Shown in pieces: positions 1-9,305 of a stretch of DNA of 22,147 nucleotides. The first letter of the stretch is position 1; every line of letters begins with the position of its first letter. The stretch spans positions 1 to 22,147 of the forward strand of contig LRSR01002967.1 of assembly GCA_001579985.1 (NCBI GenBank), read 5' to 3'. Position numbers and translations under genes: made by a program. The notes below the pieces were generated by a model. The model was not told the DNA's origin, ran no database searches, and saw nothing but the letters and a program-made list of their open reading frames with translations. Source of the DNA: Hypsibius dujardini. Its lineage: Eukaryota; Tardigrada; Eutardigrada; Parachela; Hypsibiidae.

Positions 1-150
1 ATTTAGAATCAAATTATAGTAAAGGTACAGACACACAGCGGACAAGGTCAAGCCGACTGCATCGAGTTAAAGTCATGTTTGCATTTAATGATAATTTGCC
101 CGACCGGTTGATAGGCCCTGTTCAAATTGCCACGATTCCTCCTTTTTTGC

Positions 151-161
151 TCTACTCGCAG
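151..161 (+). other. Candidate 3' splice site upstream of the gustatory-receptor-like gene
   Basis: A pyrimidine-rich run (cctccttttttgctctactc) ends in GCAG at 158-161, 23 bases before the ATG at 185. Such a tract suggests a spliced 5' leader or an unseen upstream exon. It rests on sequence pattern only. Confidence 0.35.
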
Positions 162-184
162 GTCACGTTCATCATATTCGAAAA

Positions 185-1501
185 ATGCTATTCCGAGTAC
201 AGACTACCGTCCTCAAATTAATGGGCTTTATCACCTTGCAAATGAACGAAAGTTCACCTAAAGCTGCCAATTGGCAGTGGCGACTCGGACAACTCGCTCC
301 CGTCTTGATGACTGGAGTCGCGGTCTGCTTTCTTCTCGGCAGTTTCTACTGCTGCGGCATCAACGCGGCTAATATCCTCTACGGCTTCTTCCACCCCGAC
401 TCCATCGGTTCCGTTGTTGAAACAGGCGAAGAGTCCGCTATCCTGCTCTTCATGCAGCTCATACCCTTCTTCACCATCGTCCTGCGAGCCTTCTGCGTGT
501 CGCTCCTCTTCTTCTGCAAACGTCACGGCTGGAGGAATCTCCTCACCCAAGCCGACCAGTTTATCGACCACGCCCTTCCATCATCATGTTCCATCACATT
601 ACTGCGACGAAAAATGCGCTCTGCTTCTGTGTTTCTTTTTATCGTCACCTTTACCATTCATCTTGTGTGGGAATTTGTCGAATGGGTTGTCTACATGGAA
701 GGGGACAACATGACCCTCTCTAGTGATAACTTCCTAGCACCTTTACCCATCACCTATTACGCCTTTCAGGGCGTGGTCATCTGGACACTTTTTTCATCCG
801 TTCCTTTTATCATGTCCCAGCAGTTGTTCACGTGTGTTATCATGTTGGCCATGCTGCCACAGGCAGCGATGAAGGGTCTGAATCGCGAGGTTGGTGATGA
901 GACCGCTTATTACGAAGTACAGAGTCAGTTTGCAACCACACGACTGACCTCGGTGCCGCGGAAACTGCTTCTTTTAACGGAGGAACGGGTTCAGATGTGG
1001 GAGGCTACTTACATGAGCACATTGATTTTTATCGGACGTGTCAATGGCTTTTTCGGCTGGATTTTGTTTATATTGTACGGTTTGGACTTTTTGACGCTGC
1101 TAGGTTTTGTCTCGAACATCGTTAACAACGCCCGATCCGACTGGCAGTCGTATGCGTACCTCTTTTTGAGTAGTGCCATCTTTTTGCTATACCTCACGGT
1201 ATTTGTCTGTCCATTAGTTTCGACCCAGGAAGAGGTGAGAAGGGCGGGGCTAAAATGGTACACTGAAAAGGTCATGCTTCAAGTGCTCGATTGGTTTAGG
1301 GTGTGCGAATTCGATTTGCAATCCATCGACTTGCCTTCAAAGTCGAGCGCTGCGTCACCTGGGAGGAAGACTACTTGGGACAGAGTTTACGCGAATCGGT
1401 ACATTGATTTTGGAGCAAAGATTGACAACCTTTTTGTGTCTATAGTCGGAATTTATCAAGTTGCAGGCGCAGCGGTTGTTGAAGAGGTTACGTCGATTTG
1501 A
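185..1501 (+). CDS. Gustatory-receptor-like seven-helix membrane protein
   Basis: Intact 438-residue single-exon frame. Hydrophobic helices are visible near residues 38-60, 85-109, 149-170, 186-230 (long, possibly two), 283-310, 325-345 and 415-435. Long charged loops, no DRY or NPxxY motif, and a short C-terminus after the last helix fit the insect gustatory/odorant receptor superfamily (inverted topology, ligand-gated channels), not rhodopsin GPCRs. The last helix (IVGIYQVAGAAVV) is only a weak echo of the family's TYxxxxxQF motif, so family membership is inferred from architecture. A pyrimidine-rich tract ending in CAG at 159-161 looks like a 3' splice site and the frame is open between it and the ATG at 185. 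An upstream 5' exon is therefore possible and the true N-terminus may be longer. The stop is TGA. It could also be another polytopic membrane protein. Confidence 0.6.
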   Translation: MLFRVQTTVLKLMGFITLQMNESSPKAANWQWRLGQLAPVLMTGVAVCFLLGSFYCCGINAANILYGFFHPDSIGSVVETGEESAILLFMQLIPFFTIVLRAFCVSLLFFCKRHGWRNLLTQADQFIDHALPSSCSITLLRRKMRSASVFLFIVTFTIHLVWEFVEWVVYMEGDNMTLSSDNFLAPLPITYYAFQGVVIWTLFSSVPFIMSQQLFTCVIMLAMLPQAAMKGLNREVGDETAYYEVQSQFATTRLTSVPRKLLLLTEERVQMWEATYMSTLIFIGRVNGFFGWILFILYGLDFLTLLGFVSNIVNNARSDWQSYAYLFLSSAIFLLYLTVFVCPLVSTQEEVRRAGLKWYTEKVMLQVLDWFRVCEFDLQSIDLPSKSSAASPGRKTTWDRVYANRYIDFGAKIDNLFVSIVGIYQVAGAAVVEEVTSI

Positions 1502-2689
1502 GACTGTCTGCCAGCGTCATACCCTCATCTTCAACGGGGCTGCGATAATACAGTTTACCAGAACGTTCTTGGTCGGGGTGAGTTGTTGTTAATCGGAAAA
1601 TGGTCACGAAGTAATGACTAGAGGGAATGACATAATTGTTTCGTGCTATTTTAGACTTGTACATTTCTATTATCGTTTATGGTGCTAGCAAGGTACGCAG
1701 TGGTTTATACTTTAGTTACTACAGTATAAACGTAATGCTAATGTTTAACAGGGAGTTCTTCGTCAAGGAAAAGGTTGCCGGTGTGATTGAATCGCAACAT
1801 GGACCATGAATCTCGCTACTGCAATATTTCTTTCCTTGATTGTGACTTGTTTGAGGTTGTACTATACCGAGTCCGTACCGTAAACTAAAGCAGATAAATA
1901 AATAAGCTGTATTAATATGCGAACAAGTAAGGCCCGCAAGCGCAGTTCAATAGACCATCGCCACACATGGCTACAGAGAGGCGTAACAGGGGGGCGGGCA
2001 CGGGAGCAATTGTCCCTGACTAATTAGTTCGAGCGGTTGCAAGGAGGACTTTAAATTTTATTACAGGCGGGGCTTGCGGAGCATTTGTTAAACCTTTTTT
2101 TTATCAGCAGAAGGGACCAAAAGTCAACCCGGGCAGGAAAAGTGGTGGTCACCTGGTAGCCCCGAGGACGAGAGGATCCAAGCGGAGAATGACTCCCGCA
2201 GAGACCTCGAGATTTCCAGAACAATGCCAGATACCAGAGAGATGCGGAGGGATGGACGAGTAAGAGATGGCGGCGACAGTTCTAGCGACTTTCGGGAAAG
2301 ACAAAAGGCCTGATCAACTCGATCAGCCAAAGGAAACATTGCGGAAAACCCAATACACACCAGCCAGCCAGTTTAATGACGACGATCCAATGGTGTAAAA
2401 AGCCCGACTACCTCTAGCGAACAAACCACACACAGCACACATGGCAAACTGCCGTAGAAAAGCATGACAAAGCGTAAATAGTTTCAGGCAAAAGGCGAAA
2501 AGGAACAAAGGGGCGGAGTCACGCACAGTGTGGTACCAAGCCCCAGAAAAGAGTGATAAACAAAGAAACCTCCGGTTTATCACAATTCAAAACACTGTTG
2601 CCCCCATCAACGTTTGTGTTTGCTTTGATGCAAAACTCCCCCCCCCCGTTCTGGAAAAGTCATCTACGCTCTGGTTGTTATTTAGCAAA
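1502..2689. other. Intergenic region with a poly(A) signal and a hairpin
   Basis: No convincing gene. An AATAAA at 1897-1902 lies about 395 bp after the receptor stop and may be its polyadenylation signal. A perfect 8-bp inverted repeat (TTTATACT at 1704-1711, AGTATAAA at 1723-1730) forms a small hairpin. A run of ten C residues occurs at about 2638-2647. Short open frames on the minus strand (2124-2583) show no domain signature. Confidence 0.5.
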
Positions 2690-3751
2690 TCAAATCGCAG
2701 GCATTGCATTGCGCGCTACAGCCGGAATAACTCTAGCTCGTCGAGCAATAATATTGCAACGAAACCGTCGTCGGCCACCTTTTCGGACGATGGCTCGGAA
2801 TGGTGGGAAAAAGATGAGATTAACAAGGGGCGTGGTCATTTTCTGCATGGACGGCAGCATGTAAATGAAGCGCACTAAAGAAGGGTTCGCGATCCATCTT
2901 TCCGCGTGCATCAAGAATGGCAAGTCAGTGATGAGAGCGAGGGTGAGCACGACCATGCTAGCTCGCAAGGATGTCCACACAATCCCAGCTATGATGACAC
3001 CCGACACGGCCGGTGGACCGGAGCTCACCCTGGCTTTAGTCAACAGTTGCTTCACCTTCAGCCTGACAGCAATTGCAACAATAAAGAGCTAAAAGATTAG
3101 CATCAAGCCCTACAGCAAAGGTCCGTTAAAGAATGCCCACACGTCACGATGCGCAACGTAAATGTTTCTGATCGGTCGATCACAAGCTGCCAGGAGTATC
3201 GGCCAGTAGAAAATCATGCCTGGCAAAGCGAGAACTGATGTGATGAGCCAAGACAAAACAATGGCTTTTCGTATTTTGAGCCTGGAAATACTCCCACGAT
3301 ATTTGACGGGAAATTGGACCGATATCCAACGGTCCATACTGATCAACCATAGTAGAACGTAGGTGACGGTTTTGAAGAATTCATAGCAACGGTTGGAGAG
3401 ATTGAGAAAGACTCCGCTGATGGACTCTTTCCACGGCAGGAGTCGGACGAGGGGCGTGCTCAGTGATGAGAGCGAGATGAAGAGCATGGCGTAGGCTAAG
3501 CCGACGTGCAGCAACACAAAGGGCTCTTTCTGGCGCCATTTTCGAAATATGACAATGTTAAAGGTTTGCGAGAACACGTCAACGCTGCTGAGAATGAATG
3601 ATAAAGCGTTCAGGTTTAGTTGTTGAGCTGTGGTGAGATTGCAGATCCTTCGAGCGACGACGAGACTTGACTGCTTATCTAAAATCCACGTATATTGTGA
3701 AGATATGTTTGAAAATGATGTGTTAGAGGAATTCCCGATGAAACCGAACAT
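2690..3751 (-). pseudogene. Class A GPCR paralog A with two in-frame TAG codons in TM5
   Basis: A 354-codon reading frame aligns without gaps, in the region checked, to the intact paralog at 11205-12254. It is interrupted by TAG at 3110-3112 (codon 214) and TAG at 3089-3091 (codon 221), both inside TM5. The paralog has L and Q at these positions. Everything else stays in frame: TM1-TM4, the TM3 cysteine (RCYEFF), DRW in place of DRY, extracellular-loop Cys (ACDRPI), TM6 and TM7, ending in TGA at 2690. The TM7 signature is TPLVN where the paralog has NPFVY, consistent with relaxed constraint. Most likely a young pseudogene. Stop-codon readthrough cannot be excluded because both stops are UAG and the flanking protein is otherwise well preserved. 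N-terminal NxS/T sites (NSSNTS, NISS) fit an extracellular amino end. Confidence 0.8.
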
Positions 3752-5546
3752 TGCCGGCTCTTTTTACTGGAACGTCCAGAGAAAGTAACCGAATAAAGAC
3801 AATGCTCTGCCCAATGCGCGTGTCAATCTTTCAGCGCACCGATTTGTTTGGGTGATTGTTCCTTCGTGTGACACTCGTTAATGTCCAATGAAATGTCAGC
3901 AGATTTAAATACATGCTATGGAAAGCCTTTTACATCGACCGTCTCCACAGCGAAAGCTGAATAAAAAAATCATGAAAACTAATGCTATTTCTATAATAAT
4001 TTCTTAATTTTCCGGGCTTCAACGGCAGCAGTCTCTTCATACCTACACTAATTAATCGGTGGCTTACCGGTATCTATGCAATCATGACACCTGCCATCCC
4101 TTTCTCTGACGGTCATCGGGATCTGTTCCGTTTCCATAATAACCTTAGTCTAGCCTAATAGCCTAGTCTAGTGTAATAACTCTAGTCCCTAGAACGTATT
4201 TTCGTTGCAGTCCTTAATCAGTAATTAAACTGCATGCATAGATGAGTGGTTCGGCCCGTTTTCCTGGCTTACGCCCTCCAAAAGTGGCTGTGTTACAATA
4301 TTTAATGAAATGCGTTCCTCTCAACATTCCGTGTGCAAATTCATTGGCAAGAGAAGCAGTATACGCACTCCATTAAACTACAAGTCAGGTCACCAGTGTC
4401 GAGCAACTCCTATTTAAGTTAATCCTTTTGGAATGGCCTGGTGGAGCAACACCATTAGTCAGTCCTGCTGTGTGGCTCAAAATAGGCCAATGAGGGGCGC
4501 GCGTTTGTTGCTCAGTTCAGGTTCTTCTTGAACTTTGACCCTACGATGTAAGTTAATTCCGACAGCTGTTTTCATAAACGATTTGGGCGTAATTCCATTT
4601 TAACATTTTCTCGCTTAACTTGTCTTGCAATTTTGAAGCTGATGCGTTAGACTAGGGTTACATTTTTTTGCAAAATATTTTAGCCACTATCATATACGGA
4701 TAAGTGTTTGAAATATGCAAAGCAAAAGCTAAGGGTAATTCTAAAATTAAGTTTTGTCTGGAATTTTGCACAAATAAAACCTTTTTGTCAACCGTAATAT
4801 TATAAAAAGAATGGAAGTCTTTCATAGATTTTGCGCATAGATATGTGGGCAAAAAAATGCCTGCCAACTTTGGACAATTCTCGTAATCACGAAACGTGGT
4901 TTAAATATTCTTAGAAATATTGCAATTATAATAAAAAATATCAGTGACAAGATTGTAAGCAAAACTGAGAGTCAAACAATTAAAATGGAATTATGGCAGA
5001 ATTGTTTTCAAAAACAATCCGTTTTCATGTCGCCCATCGGAAACAATACATGAATGCGACTGGTAAAGACTTGAGCATCAGCTTGCACAACTGCACCGGA
5101 AGGGTTAGCAAGGCAAAACACTTTTAGGAATTAAGACCCTTAGTTAGTGCTAATAAAGCGCAGCTGCTCATCCCTATCTCCCCGGTTAAGCGTCCTAGCC
5201 ACACTCTGTCCGATTTGTGCCCGCCGCATCTTCGATCCCGCGCGAGATCGTCTCATCTTTTCACTTTCATTATTATTGTTTATTCCGATTTTGCGAGCTT
5301 TTTCTTCCACCCCACCCGCCCTACTCATTGACCTCTCCGACTCAATAAACATACGGGAGTTCTCGGACCGCGGGTCCGGTACTTCCCTTAATTTTTACAG
5401 CTTAAGCTACACTCGCCATCAGAGCGATGGAAAATTACTCTGCCCCACCCCAATAATTCATTTGTGGGGCAATCTCCCAGGCATCATAATATGCCTGCGG
5501 GGCAACTCTATGGAATCGATCGGGTACGCGGTCCTTTCATTTAAAA
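3752..5546. other. Intergenic region, AT-rich, no gene recognised
   Basis: I see no conserved coding region or RNA gene in this 1.8-kb stretch. An open frame at 5147-5575 (+) overlaps the 3' end of the next pseudogene, has no recognisable domain and lacks a convincing start context. A small hairpin (CAGGCAT, loop CATAAT, ATGCCTG) occurs near 5479-5498. Confidence 0.5.
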
Positions 5547-6340
5547 CTAAAAGACTTCTGTTGTTGACATCCTGAAGCGAGTGGGATTTCTTTTGAATCC
5601 CTTAAAGATGGAATAGCGCGCAGGTGCAATAAGGAAAACTAAAGATGGACATGAAAATGATGTAGTCTCCACTGGAATTGACGATTCCGTTTCCAGCGGC
5701 CTTTCTACCTCATCTCCTTTTGGGGTTTCTGCCAATTCAATACAAATCACCGGGCCTTCGTAGGGCGGTATAGCAGCAGTAAGAGCATTTCGGCGTTGAG
5801 TGTGATTCTGCCGAGGTCTGCGTCGGCAAAATTGCCTTGCGATTTTTCGGAAGGGTGGAAAGAAGATGAGATAAAGAAGAAGAGGGGTACCAATAATCTG
5901 CAAAGCTGGCAACATGTTGGTGATCCTCAATAGTGAGGAGTTCTTGATCCATATTTCGGGGTGTAGCACAGAAGGAAGGTCGACGACCAGAGCGAGGAGA
6001 AGGACGATCATACTACCTCGCAGCGAGCTCCAAACCATTCCGGCTATAACTGCAATTGAACCGCAGTTAAAAGCGCAATCGAAAGCAATGCATACGCTAA
6101 GGCTTGATGAAGCAGTAAGTAGGGTTCTTTCTCACGCCACAGCCTAAATATGATAAGGTTAAACCCCTGCGAGAATATCATGACGCCGATGAGAATTAAT
6201 GGTAAACCATTCAAGGCCATGTGCTGACTGATAGTTAAATTGCAGTTTCCATCAACGATAGCGGTATAATTTGACTGGTTGCCTGAAAACCACAAATTGA
6301 GGGAGGTGGCATTGGAAGCATTTCCAAAAAATCCAGTCAT
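5547..6340 (-). pseudogene. Class A GPCR paralog B with TM3-TM5 deleted
   Basis: The N-terminal part (Met at 6338-6340, starting MTGFFGNASNATS) matches paralogs A and C through TM1 and TM2 (EKEPYLLLHQALAYALL). At about 6044-6070 the sequence jumps directly to the start of TM6 (AVIAGMVWSSLRGSM) in another frame. The equivalent of residues ~95-244 of the intact paralog (about 150 codons, TM3, DRW motif, TM4 and TM5) is absent from the DNA, so this is a deletion and not an intron. The upstream frame stops at a TAG just after the junction. TM6, TM7 and a long hydrophilic tail follow to a TAG at 5547. TM7 carries TPLLLY in place of NPFVY. An in-frame ATG exists at 6454, but homology with A and C begins at 6340. 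A seven-helix receptor cannot be made. Confidence 0.85.
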
Positions 6341-6702
6341 GGTTGATGTTTGGTTTAAATTGTGCAGCACGCAGCGGATGAAAATGACCTTGTTTAGTGC
6401 AGACATTTGTGTGCTATTCGGCTCAGCAGATTTCAATGCAGTAGATGTTTGCAAGGGAAATGTGGCCGATGTTACTAGGAATAATCAGTTGAATTTGAAC
6501 CTATTCTAGAGAGGCTCTCAAGCATGGTACTTTTGAATGCCCAAGACAGGAAGAGCTAATTTGAAGCTTCACGAACTTTGCTACATTCTCTAATAAACGC
6601 GGCAAGTGCTCTTACAATTTCATTCTAATCGTTACATCTTGAAATTTAGCCAACCTAGCCACTCCGCCTAAATTAGTCGGTGATGACGTTTCAGTTAACT
6701 CA

Positions 6703-7035
6703 TGTTAGGCCTTCGTCCCTACTTGGACGGAAGAACCTGAACATACAAGCTATTAGACTGAATAATAGGAGAAGAATCGCGGTAAGACTTCACTGGTAGA
6801 GGAGGGTAGAGGGGAAAGGGAAGAACTGTCCCCGATTACTGTAAAACATACGCTTATATAATCAGGGATAAAGAATAGTTCCTGATCTAAAGTATTAGTT
6901 CCTGCCGACATGGCGGAACTATGTGCATGATAATAGCTGGGTAAGTACATTATAGAATATGAGGGAATGGGTTAACTAGGTAGATAGACTATACGATTAG
7001 TAAGGGTTGGGTACCTGTTGAGTACCACCCAATAT
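6703..7035 (-). mobile_element. Hairpin-ended dispersed element, copy 1
   Basis: This 333-bp segment is the reverse complement of 21058-21392 with clear similarity end to end (I estimate 80-85 percent by eye). Read on the minus strand it begins ATATTGGGTGGTAC, with a near-palindromic start (TTGGGTggtACTCAA), and ends with a hairpin (CGTCC, loop AAGTAG, GGACG) followed by CCTAACA. A terminal hairpin followed by CTAA recalls Helitron 3' ends (hairpin then CTRR), but the expected TC start and A/T insertion site are not evident and no target-site duplication is seen. A 65-codon open frame (6753-6950, minus) is shared with copy 2. Confidence 0.7.
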
Positions 7036-7321
7036 TTATCATCCAGGACCTAGTCTTCTTTCAAATCGGTGAAGATTCTGTCATGTCCTTTTCCTTTAAA
7101 TGTTGACTTTGTCTAGAAATTCTTGAACCGCAGACAAGGAATTGAATGACTTATTTGAAGTAATAAATATAGAGGCAACGCATAATGTGTCTGCTTGATT
7201 GCCCGAAAATGGTTTTCAAGGCCCATTAAAAGAATGCAAATTGCAGACTTGCTACTCACTCCGAATATTATTAACTCGGAAAGGAATGAAACTCCTAAAA
7301 CATTGAGACGAGGGGTCTTCA

Positions 7322-7337
7322 GGTCGATATATCGACC
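7322..7337. repeat. Perfect 16-bp palindrome
   Basis: GGTCGATATATCGACC is a perfect palindrome with no spacer. It could be a dimeric transcription-factor site or a small cruciform; its neighbours give no clue to function. Confidence 0.5.
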
Positions 7338-7415
7338 CTAGTTGTTAGTACTGCAGTCATAGTAAAGCGTACTAGTATTACAAGCAAAGCGAGGACATTC
7401 GAGTCTTTAAAATTA

Positions 7416-7458
7416 TCTGTCTGCCTATTTGTCTGTCTGCCTATTTGTCTGTCTGTCT
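7416..7458. repeat. TCTG-type tandem repeat
   Basis: TCTG units interleave with a 16-base unit (CTGTCTGCCTATTTGT) repeated in tandem, ending in TCTGTCTGTCT. It is a compound microsatellite of the same TCTG/CAGA type as the one in the second oxidase intron at 17631-17688. Confidence 0.7.
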
Positions 7459-7522
7459 AAAACATTTTAAAATGGAGCAAGAAATGGAAAAATAAATATG
7501 CAGCGGTTCTTTTACCTTTTAC

Positions 7523-7554
7523 TTAATTAAATAAAATTCATTTTATTCAATTAA
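7523..7554. repeat. AT-rich fold-back, 15-bp arms and 2-base loop
   Basis: The arms TTAATTAAATAAAAT (7523-7537) and ATTTTATTCAATTAA (7540-7554) pair at 14 of 15 positions around a two-base loop. This is a potential cruciform in intergenic DNA with no assigned function. Confidence 0.6.
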
Positions 7555-7837
7555 AATGCTTTCAACGTTTAATTAAAATGCCCCTGCTGTTTAAATGTTT
7601 CAAATCATGATCCGTCCCTTCAGACCCCCAAAGAGTTTAATTCAAAAAGGAATTGCCGCTCAACTTCTCTATTTTTATTCGAGAGAAAAACATGCCCCCT
7701 CCCCAGTTCGTGGCCTTTGAAAGTACAGTAATGCGTGGAAACCCATCATTTGTGCCATCTTGAAGTAATAACTCACTTTTCGGTTCCGTAAGCAGTGTTT
7801 GATAGAACTGACTCCAGATCCTTCTACAGCTTTTCCT

Positions 7838-8180
7838 GGGACGCTCGATTTGCCAAGAGGCAATTTGTTACCGCCAGGCTGTAGGCTATACAAAAAAGTA
7901 CTTTGATTTGAGGCGGAAATAGTTGACCACAAGATTTCACTGCGCATTTGCGCACCACAGCTTTTACTCTGCTGACAGTAGTATTTCACTGACCGGAAAG
8001 AATGGAAAGACGTAAACCGTGGAACAAAGCATGTGGCTGTGGTGCGCAATGCACAGCCTGTGTTGCGCAAATGCGCAGTGAAATTTTGTGGCCAACTATT
8101 GTCGCCTTAAATCAAAGAACTTTTTTGTATAGCCTGCAGCCTTGTGGTAACAAACTGCCTCTTGACAAATCGAGTGTCCC
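7838..8180. repeat. Large inverted repeat, 123-bp arms and 97-bp spacer
   Basis: The left arm 7838-7960 and right arm 8058-8180 are reverse complements of equal length with about 13 mismatches and no indel (about 89 percent identity). Similarity stops sharply at both outer ends (GGGAC/GTCCC). The spacer contains a further short inverted copy of the inner arm end (the TGCGCACCACAGC motif near 8035-8051). The shape fits a fold-back or TIR-type non-autonomous transposon or a local inverted duplication. Short open frames in both arms encode similar peptides, but the differences are not concentrated at third codon positions, so I read them as a by-product of the inverted repeat. Confidence 0.85.
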
Positions 8181-9305
8181 GATTTTTCTGACCCAAGGCG
8201 TACCGCCCATCTTCTACATTCATTAGAGCGGAGGCGAAAGGAAACCCTAAATCGGTAAGAATTTTCGTACTGCGCCAGAACGGTAAAGAGGCGAGTTTTA
8301 TCTGGCGATTGACCAATCTGCATAAGTTGTTTTAAAAGTTTACAAGAAGCGCTTCTAAACTTCAAGGGGCAAGCTAACGGAAATAAATTTTGAATAAAAC
8401 TCCATGAATAATTACCGGTAAATTGTTCTCTTAACATTTGAAAACTATCGATATATGAAAAACCGTGTTAGGTTTAGCGTTTGTTCATTAAGGAGTGTGC
8501 GAAATTGCGAGAGCCTTCAAAATTATTTAAGATTGATAGATAAGTAAACGGTTGGCTAATATTCAGGTTCCGAAGCAAAACAAATAATCTTTTTGTTCTT
8601 TGTGATTTGAGTGTTGAATAAAGAAAATATTATCCTTTATAACTGTAAGAGAATCAAAAGCACAAGTGATTATTTGGCCTGTAAACTTCTGTTTTATCAA
8701 CTGGCTAGGTAACAGTTGAGAAAGCTATAGTTCAGAAGACAGAAAATGCCAAAACAAAAGAGTGGTTTTATTTTGGTATTTCCACTCCGGCATACTTGTA
8801 CTCGAGTATTTGACTCGTTAAATTGGCAAGGCTTAAAATATGACTTCCTTATGAGGAAAATTGGCACTTAATTTTCAGCACACACGCTCGGCAATGAATG
8901 TCTTTTGCAGAATCGGGTGTCATGAGGTTCCTGCAAGATATTCATCGTAACTAATATTTTTTGGTCTGCTCAAGAAATGTTTTGCTTGTAATTCTTTCAA
9001 CCTCACTGTATCGAGAGTACAAAAAGTAGCGAAAATGAATGTTTTAATCGGCGTCTGGAAGACAGCCCGCAAGAGCTAATCAACACGCACGGGAAATCTC
9101 AATTAATCTCTGTCAAGATCGAACATCACCATCCCCCTCTCCCCCGAGAGAAGGATTCAGCACGCACTGTAGCGCTTCACTTAACAACAAAGCTCACGAT
9201 TGCTTCAGCCTCATTCCTGTAATAATCAACTGCACTAAAACTCTCTTTTTTCAATTTTTATTTTATTTTCTGCTGGTTCCACGGCAGAGATATTCTTTTG
9301 GCACA

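Larger units (their letters stand above)
6455..9305. other. Long intergenic region rich in structured repeats
   Basis: No host gene is recognised. It contains the hairpin-ended element at 6703-7035, a perfect 16-bp palindrome at 7322-7337, a tetranucleotide/16-bp tandem tract at 7416-7458, an AT-rich fold-back at 7523-7554 and the large inverted repeat 7838-8180. From 8440 to 9250 I see nothing distinctive. Confidence 0.5.

Noticed and set aside
2528-3100. Several plus-strand open frames.
   Set aside because: Antisense to the GPCR paralog A 3' half; their sequences only mirror its codon structure.
3087-3113. A 25-base GT...AG stretch with a branch-point-like CTAAT covers both stops of GPCR paralog A and could be a mini-intron.
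   Set aside because: Its removal would shift the reading frame (25 is not a multiple of 3) and delete residues that align without gaps to the intact paralog; it is also shorter than any usual animal intron.
5147-5575. 142-codon open frame on the plus strand.
   Set aside because: Low-complexity content, no domain, no conserved start context, and it overlaps the end of the antisense GPCR pseudogene.
7675-8437. Three open frames encoding similar peptides (QMRSEILW ... KSSVP).
   Set aside because: They arise from the two arms of the inverted repeat. Differences are spread over all codon positions, giving no sign of protein-level selection.
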